Shown here: piece by piece, positions 5,597 to 9,067 of the stretch | Numbering within the stretch: position 1 is the stretch's first letter | Layout of the letters: each line of letters begins with the position of its first letter | Origin: Clostridiales bacterium | GTDB lineage: Bacteria > Bacillota > Clostridia > Oscillospirales > Butyricicoccaceae | Assembly: GCA_019418305.1 (NCBI GenBank) | Contig: DYCA01000038.1 | Coordinates: 6,646 to 15,712, forward strand | Length of the DNA stretch: 9,067 nt | Direction: 5' to 3' | Translations under genes and position numbers: made by a program | The notes under the pieces: model-generated | Seen by the model: the letters and a program-made list of their open reading frames with translations, nothing else | Databases searched by the model: none | What the model was told of the DNA's origin: nothing

Positions 5597-6970
5597 ATGT
5601 CAATGGATCAACTGGCGGATCTTGTAAGCAAGATCAGCGACATCGTATGGAACAGCGTACTGCTGTATCTGCTGGTAGGCACCGGCATCATCTTCACCAT
5701 CCGCACGCGGTTTGTGCAGGTGCGTAAGTTCGGCGCGGGCTGGAAGCGGCTGTTCGGCCACTTCTCACTCAACGGTGAAAAAGCGGGCAAGGACGGCATG
5801 AGTCCGTTTCAGGCGCTGACTACCGCCATTGCGGCGCAGGTCGGCACGGGCAACATCGCGGGCGCAGCCACCGCACTCTACTCCGGCGGCCCGGGTGCCA
5901 TCTTCTGGATGTGGCTTTCCGCGTTCTTCGGCATGTCCACCATCTACGGCGAGGCTGTACTCGCGCAGAAGTACAAAACGGTCGACCAGTCAGGACACGT
6001 GACGGGCGGCCCGATTTACTATATCCGCGCCCGTTTTACCGGCGGCTTCGGCAAGTTCCTCGCTGTTTTCTTCTCGCTTGCGATTATCTTTGCGCTTGGC
6101 TTTACCGGCAACATGGTGCAGGCCAACTCGATCAGTGAGGCGTTCCAGAACGCCTTCGGCGTGGACAAGCGCATCATCGGCGTTATCTGCGCGGTTATTG
6201 CGGCGTTTATTTTCCTCGGCGGCGTCGGCCGTATCGCGGCCTTCACCGAAAAGGTCGTACCGGTGATGGCCGGCTTCTACATGGTCGGCTGCGTTGTTAT
6301 CCTGTGCATCAACCACGCCGCGATTATCCCCGCTCTCCGCTCCATCTTTGTTGCGGCGTTTGACCCGCAGGCCATCCTCGGCGGTGCAGTCGGTATCACC
6401 GTGCGCGAAGCCATGCGCTACGGCGTGGCGCGCGGCCTATTCTCCAACGAGGCCGGCATGGGCTCGACTCCGCACGCGCACGCGCTGGCAAAGGTCGAAA
6501 AGCCGCAGGATCAGGGCGAAATCGCCATTGTTTCCGTATTTATCGATACCTTTATCGTGCTGACGCTGACCGCGCTGGTCATCCTGACCTCGGGCCAGCT
6601 GCAGGCAGGCGTGCCCGGCGGTCTGCAAGGCACGGCGTTGGCGCAGGCGGCATTTAACTTTTCGCTCGGCTCGTTCGGCAACGCTTTCGTCGCCATCTGC
6701 ATGCTGTTCTTTGCGTTCTCGACCATCATCGGCTGGTATTTCTTTGGTGAAACCAATGTCAAGGCCCTGTTCGGCCAAAAGGCCACCAAGATTTACGCCG
6801 CCATCGTCGTGGTGTGCATCGTCATCGGCTCCGCACTCAAGGTCGATTTGGTTTGGAATCTGTCCGACCTGTTTAACGGCCTGATGGTGTTCCCCAACCT
6901 GATTGCACTATTGTTCCTGTCCGGTATCGTGGCACGCGCCGCGCATGACGAGGACATTATGAAAAAGTAA
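5597..6970 (+). CDS. Sodium:alanine/glycine symporter, AGCS family
   Basis: The 457-residue inner-membrane transporter of the AGCS family (AlsT/AgcS/GlyP type) imports alanine and/or glycine with Na+. The length fits the family (about 450-480). Family motifs are TTAIAAQVGTGNIAGAATAL (75-94) followed by GGPGAIFWMW (97-106), GGPIYYI (137-143), and GLFSNEAGMGSTPHAHA (280-296). About ten to eleven hydrophobic segments alternate with short loops. Start choice: ATG 5597 has GGGG at 5581-5584 (12 nt away) and AGGT at 5590-5593 (3 nt away), neither ideal; ATG 5603, two codons later, has AGGT at 9 nt and is a real alternative. A start at 5357 would lie inside the riboswitch and is excluded. The tandem glycine riboswitch upstream points to glycine as a substrate or signal; alanine transport is equally compatible with the family. 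The gene appears monocistronic. Confidence 0.95.
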   Translation: MSMDQLADLVSKISDIVWNSVLLYLLVGTGIIFTIRTRFVQVRKFGAGWKRLFGHFSLNGEKAGKDGMSPFQALTTAIAAQVGTGNIAGAATALYSGGPGAIFWMWLSAFFGMSTIYGEAVLAQKYKTVDQSGHVTGGPIYYIRARFTGGFGKFLAVFFSLAIIFALGFTGNMVQANSISEAFQNAFGVDKRIIGVICAVIAAFIFLGGVGRIAAFTEKVVPVMAGFYMVGCVVILCINHAAIIPALRSIFVAAFDPQAILGGAVGITVREAMRYGVARGLFSNEAGMGSTPHAHALAKVEKPQDQGEIAIVSVFIDTFIVLTLTALVILTSGQLQAGVPGGLQGTALAQAAFNFSLGSFGNAFVAICMLFFAFSTIIGWYFFGETNVKALFGQKATKIYAAIVVVCIVIGSALKVDLVWNLSDLFNGLMVFPNLIALLFLSGIVARAAHDEDIMKK

Positions 6971-6980
6971 CCATTTATGT

Positions 6981-7013
6981 ACAAAAAAGGCCGCTCTGTG
7001 CGGTCTTTTTTGT
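6981..7013 (+). terminator. Terminator of the symporter gene
   Basis: A 14-bp stem, 6981-6994 with 7000-7013, contains one G-T pair and a TCTGT loop. The A6/T6 tracts form the lower stem, so the T-run is 7006-7011. It starts 10 bases after the stop codon and ends about 20 bases before the brnQ promoter, separating the two transporter genes. Confidence 0.9.
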
Positions 7014-7031
7014 TATTCTGCCCGGTTTTGT

Positions 7032-7059
7032 TTGACAAAGTCACCCCATCGGGTATAAT
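7032..7059 (+). promoter_or_regulatory. Strong sigma-A promoter of brnQ
   Basis: TTGACA (7032-7037) and TATAAT (7054-7059) are both perfect consensus boxes, at 16-nt spacing. The spacer carries an inverted repeat, ACCC (7043-7046)/GGGT (7051-7054), that touches the -10 box; this may be chance or a small operator. Confidence 0.88.
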
Positions 7060-7075
7060 AAGGTTGAGTCACATA

Positions 7076-7081
7076 AGGGGG
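7076..7081 (+). promoter_or_regulatory. Ribosome binding site of brnQ
   Basis: AGGGGG lies 9 nt before ATG 7091. It supports this start over codons upstream in the same open frame, which fall within the promoter and the preceding terminator. Confidence 0.8.
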
Positions 7082-7090
7082 AACTTTTCT

Positions 7091-8392
7091 ATGCAAAAGC
7101 TGCACGGCAAAAACCTGCTTCTCGTCGGGTTTACGCTGTTTTCCATGTTTTTTGGGGCGGGCAATCTGATTTTCCCGCCCTTTCTCGGCGCCGAGGCAGG
7201 CAGCGCCGCCTGGCCGGCTTTTTTCGGCTTCGCCATGAGCGCAATCGGCCTGCCCGTACTGGGCGTGATTGCAGTGGCGCGGTCGGGTGGCCTTTCCTCT
7301 CTCGCCGGACGGGTCCATCCCCGTTTTGCCGCGGTATTCACCTTGCTCATTTATCTGTCCATCGGTCCGTGCCTTGCCATTCCACGCACGGCCAGCACCT
7401 CGTTTGAGATGTTTGCGCCCATCATCGGCGGCGGCACGGCAAAGCAGGCCGTATACTCGGTGGTGTTCTTCGCGGTTGCATTCCTTGTCGCCCTGCGGCC
7501 GGACAAGCTGACCGACCGTTTGGGCAAGATTCTGTGCCCGACGCTGATTGTGCTAATTGTCGTGCTGTTTGCAGGCTGCCTGATTGCGCCAGTCGCGGCG
7601 CATTACGGCACGGTGCAGCCAAACTATGCTTCGCTGCCGGTCGCAGCGGGCTTTCTCGGCGGCTACCAGACGATGGATACCATCGCGGCGCTCAACTTCG
7701 GTGCGGTCATTGCGCTCAACATTCGCGCCAAGGGCATCGAGGAGGATGGACAGGTCGTGCGTGGCACGATTCGCGCGGGCTGGATTGCGGGCGCGCTGCT
7801 GCTCATGATTTACGCGATGCTCACGCACGCAGGCGCACTGGCAGGCGCGGCCTTCCCGCTCGGCGAATCCGGCGCCGACACCCTTTCCGCCCTCGCTTAC
7901 GCACTGTTTGGCACGCCCGGACGCGTGCTGCTTGCGGCAATCTTTCTGATTGCATGCCTGAACACCTGTATCGGCCTGATTTCCTGTGTCAGCGATTACT
8001 TCCACGGCCTTTTCCCGCGCGTGTCCTACCGCGCATTTGCGGCGTTTTTCTCAGTGGCCAGCATGGTCGTGTCGAATATCGGGCTTGCGGGCATCATCCG
8101 CCTGTCCACGCCTGTGCTGAATGCAATCTATCCGGCGGCAATTGTGCTGATTGCGCTGTCTTTCGTGCCGCAGCTGGCGGCGTTCCGTCTGGTCTATCCG
8201 CTGACCGTCGGGCTGACCTGCGTGCAGAGCGTGACCGAAGCGCTGGCGCAAAGCGGTTTGTCCATTCCGCTCTGGACAAACGCGGTCACTGCCTTGCCGC
8301 TGACGCAGACAGGCTTCGGTTGGGTACTGCCCGCGCTTGTGGGGCTGCTACTGGGTCTGGTGTTCTCCCCCCGGCCGCTGACGAACACTTAA
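7091..8392 (+). CDS. brnQ: Branched-chain amino acid:Na+ symporter BrnQ (LIVCS family)
   Basis: The 433-residue polytopic membrane protein imports leucine, isoleucine and valine with Na+. The length is usual for BrnQ (about 430-450). Characteristic motifs are FGAGNLIFPP (21-30) in the first membrane helix, IGPCLAIPRTASTSFEM (91-107), and GYQTMDTIAALNFG (191-204), with about twelve hydrophobic segments. An open frame extends back to 6977, but that part covers the promoter and the symporter terminator; ATG 7091 with its ribosome binding site begins exactly at the conserved N terminus. The gene stands alone between a consensus promoter and an intrinsic terminator. I see no T-box or leader peptide in the 30-nt leader. 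Global regulators such as CodY could act here, but I found no convincing box. Confidence 0.94.
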   Translation: MQKLHGKNLLLVGFTLFSMFFGAGNLIFPPFLGAEAGSAAWPAFFGFAMSAIGLPVLGVIAVARSGGLSSLAGRVHPRFAAVFTLLIYLSIGPCLAIPRTASTSFEMFAPIIGGGTAKQAVYSVVFFAVAFLVALRPDKLTDRLGKILCPTLIVLIVVLFAGCLIAPVAAHYGTVQPNYASLPVAAGFLGGYQTMDTIAALNFGAVIALNIRAKGIEEDGQVVRGTIRAGWIAGALLLMIYAMLTHAGALAGAAFPLGESGADTLSALAYALFGTPGRVLLAAIFLIACLNTCIGLISCVSDYFHGLFPRVSYRAFAAFFSVASMVVSNIGLAGIIRLSTPVLNAIYPAAIVLIALSFVPQLAAFRLVYPLTVGLTCVQSVTEALAQSGLSIPLWTNAVTALPLTQTGFGWVLPALVGLLLGLVFSPRPLTNT

Positions 8393-8416
8393 CAGAGTAT
8401 CCACAACCCTATGTAT

Positions 8417-8445
8417 AAAAAGACGCCGAAAAGCGTCTTTTTTTT
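8417..8445 (+). terminator. Terminator of brnQ
   Basis: AAAAAGACGC (8417-8426) pairs with GCGTCTTTTT (8433-8442) around a CGAAAA loop, with eight T in a row (8438-8445). It starts 25 bases after the brnQ stop. Confidence 0.92.
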
Positions 8446-8488
8446 CGCGCCGTTTCCCTTCCCGCGCCACAAGGCGCAATAAAACAAG

Positions 8489-8516
8489 AAAAGAACCGCC
8501 TTTGGGCGGTTCTTTT
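8489..8516 (-). terminator. Intrinsic hairpin, probably a second terminator (either strand)
   Basis: A perfect 12-bp stem, 8489-8500 with 8505-8516, has a TTTG loop and A4/T4 tracts at its base. On the minus strand the stem is followed by further T-rich sequence, so it can back up termination of carB; on the plus strand it can back up termination of brnQ. Confidence 0.75.
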
Positions 8517-8517
8517 C

Positions 8518-8550
8518 ATAAAAGCCGAGGACATGTGCCTCGGCTTTTAT
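8518..8550 (-). terminator. Intrinsic hairpin, probable terminator of carB (either strand)
   Basis: A perfect 13-bp stem, 8518-8530 with 8538-8550, has a 7-nt loop and A4/T4 tracts in the lower stem. Only one base separates it from the hairpin at 8489-8516. It is the first hairpin with a T tract that a carB transcript reaches. Confidence 0.75.
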
Positions 8551-8561
8551 ACCAGTATGGA

Positions 8562-8657
8562 GCAAAGTCTTGCTGATTGGAACTTTGCGCAATCCGGGCT
8601 GTGTCCGCGCTCCCGCGCGGCACAGCCCCCTCGATGAAAGCTATACGCTTTCATCGA
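8562..8657. repeat. Cluster of three inverted repeats downstream of carB
   Basis: Three dyads without T-runs lie in this stretch: GCAAAGT (8562-8568)/ACTTTGC (8582-8588); 8596-8610 with 8615-8628, a GC-rich stem of 14 bp with one bulged T and a TCCC loop; and 8631-8641 with 8647-8657, an 11-bp perfect stem with a TATAC loop. The last starts 6 bases after the carB stop in carB orientation. They could protect the carB 3' end, act in Rho-type or processing events, or be a remnant or repeat family element. No coding region is seen in 8393-8663. Confidence 0.7.
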
Positions 8658-8663
8658 ACTTCT

Positions 8664-9067
8664 TTAGATGGTGTTGATATCCACCATCTCACAGTTTTCA
8701 ATCTTAATATCGCCCTCGAGGCAGCGCAGCAGTGCGGACGCCGTATCAATCGAGGTCAGGCACGGAATGGCGCGCTCGACCGCCGTGCGGCGGATGTGCA
8801 CCGAGCCCAGCTCCGGATGACGGCCCTTGACCGAGGTGGCAACAACATAGTCAATCTTGCCGGACTCAATCAGGTCGATGATATTCGGGGACGGCTCATC
8901 CACGTTGCGGATGGCGTTGGTTGCAACCATGTGACGGTTGAGCACGTTCGCCGTGCCGCTGGTGGCGTAAATATCAAAGCCAAGGGCTTCAAACCGCTCG
9001 CCGATACGGATAGCCTCCTGCTTGTCCGAATCGCGCACGGAAATGAGCACCGCGCCCTTTTTCTTCA
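8664..9067 (-). CDS. carB: Carbamoyl-phosphate synthase large subunit, C-terminal MGS domain (partial)
   Basis: The last 133 residues of CarB are visible; the frame is open to the window edge, and the two synthetase domains (about 930 residues) lie outside. CarB makes carbamoyl phosphate from ammonia delivered by CarA, bicarbonate and two ATP, feeding pyrimidine and arginine synthesis. The fragment is the methylglyoxal-synthase-like allosteric domain: a KKKGAVLISVRDSDK start, GFDIYATSGTA, SPNIIDLIESGKIDYVVAT, the IRRTAVERAIPCLTS helix, and a TASALLRCLEG end. In relatives this domain binds effectors such as UMP, IMP or ornithine. Its length and order are normal for CarB, and PurH or stand-alone methylglyoxal synthase are poorer fits, because PurH carries MGS at its N terminus and synthases lack the GAVLISVRD lead-in. 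A GTG at 9050 is internal. The gene converges on brnQ. Confidence 0.92.
   Translation of the reverse strand, partial: KKKGAVLISVRDSDKQEAIRIGERFEALGFDIYATSGTANVLNRHMVATNAIRNVDEPSPNIIDLIESGKIDYVVATSVKGRHPELGSVHIRRTAVERAIPCLTSIDTASALLRCLEGDIKIENCEMVDINTI

Noticed and set aside
7534..8418. A 294-codon + strand frame overlapping brnQ
   Set aside because: It is an alternate frame within a clear BrnQ gene, with Arg/Cys/His-rich translation and no start signal.
8389..8592. A 67-codon frame on the - strand in the brnQ-carB gap
   Set aside because: It runs through three terminator hairpins and the brnQ stop and has no convincing ribosome binding site.
8664..9067. Reading the edge fragment as PurH or methylglyoxal synthase
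   Set aside because: All share the MGS fold, but the GAVLISVRDSDK lead-in, the NIIDLI block, the IRRTAVE helix and the C-terminal position match CarB; PurH has this domain at its N terminus.

Overview
The window looks like chromosomal DNA of a high-GC, endospore-forming Firmicute, most likely a gut-type member of the Clostridia (Oscillospiraceae/Butyricicoccaceae-like). That is an inference from three things: the 3' end of a spoVA operon (spoVAD-spoVAE) as the sporulation marker, GC-rich coding sequence with AGGAGG-type ribosome binding sites and sigma-A-like promoters, and the Firmicute habit of placing a tandem glycine riboswitch in front of a sodium:alanine/glycine symporter. I see no mobile element, CRISPR array, tRNA or rRNA gene, or sign of recent transfer.

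Layout. (1) 1-909, + strand: 3' part of spoVAD and complete spoVAE, overlapping by ATGA; they belong to the dipicolinic acid uptake machinery of the developing spore. (2) 910-1943, + strand: a promoter and a tRNA-dihydrouridine synthase gene, ended by a bidirectional terminator at 1949-1987. (3) 1989-5114, - strand: a two-gene cell-wall operon, a SEDS (FtsW/RodA-type) glycosyltransferase with an N-terminal FHA domain followed immediately by a short class B penicillin-binding protein of the PbpA type. These should form one polymerase/transpeptidase pair, with the FHA domain as a possible phosphothreonine input from a Ser/Thr kinase. (4) 5115-5596: a divergent control region with the extended -10 promoter of the wall operon, a separate promoter for a tandem-aptamer glycine riboswitch (about 5251-5457), and two intrinsic terminators. 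(5) 5597-6970, + strand: the AGCS-family Na+:alanine/glycine symporter under that riboswitch, with its own terminator. (6) 7032-8392, + strand: a strong promoter and brnQ, a Na+-coupled branched-chain amino acid transporter. (7) 8393-8663: a stretch with six inverted repeats, several of which act as terminators, between convergent brnQ and carB. (8) 8664-9067, - strand: the 3' end of carB (MGS-like regulatory domain of carbamoyl-phosphate synthase large subunit).

Most genes belong to known families. The items most worth a second look are the glycine riboswitch, where the 5' strand of the second aptamer's P1 has an 8-nt perfect complement in the 5' arm of the strong downstream terminator (which predicts a glycine-OFF switch), and the FHA-SEDS fusion paired with a PbpA-type PBP, a compact version of the actinobacterial FHA/rodA/pbpA arrangement. 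I did not find a clearly undescribed system.
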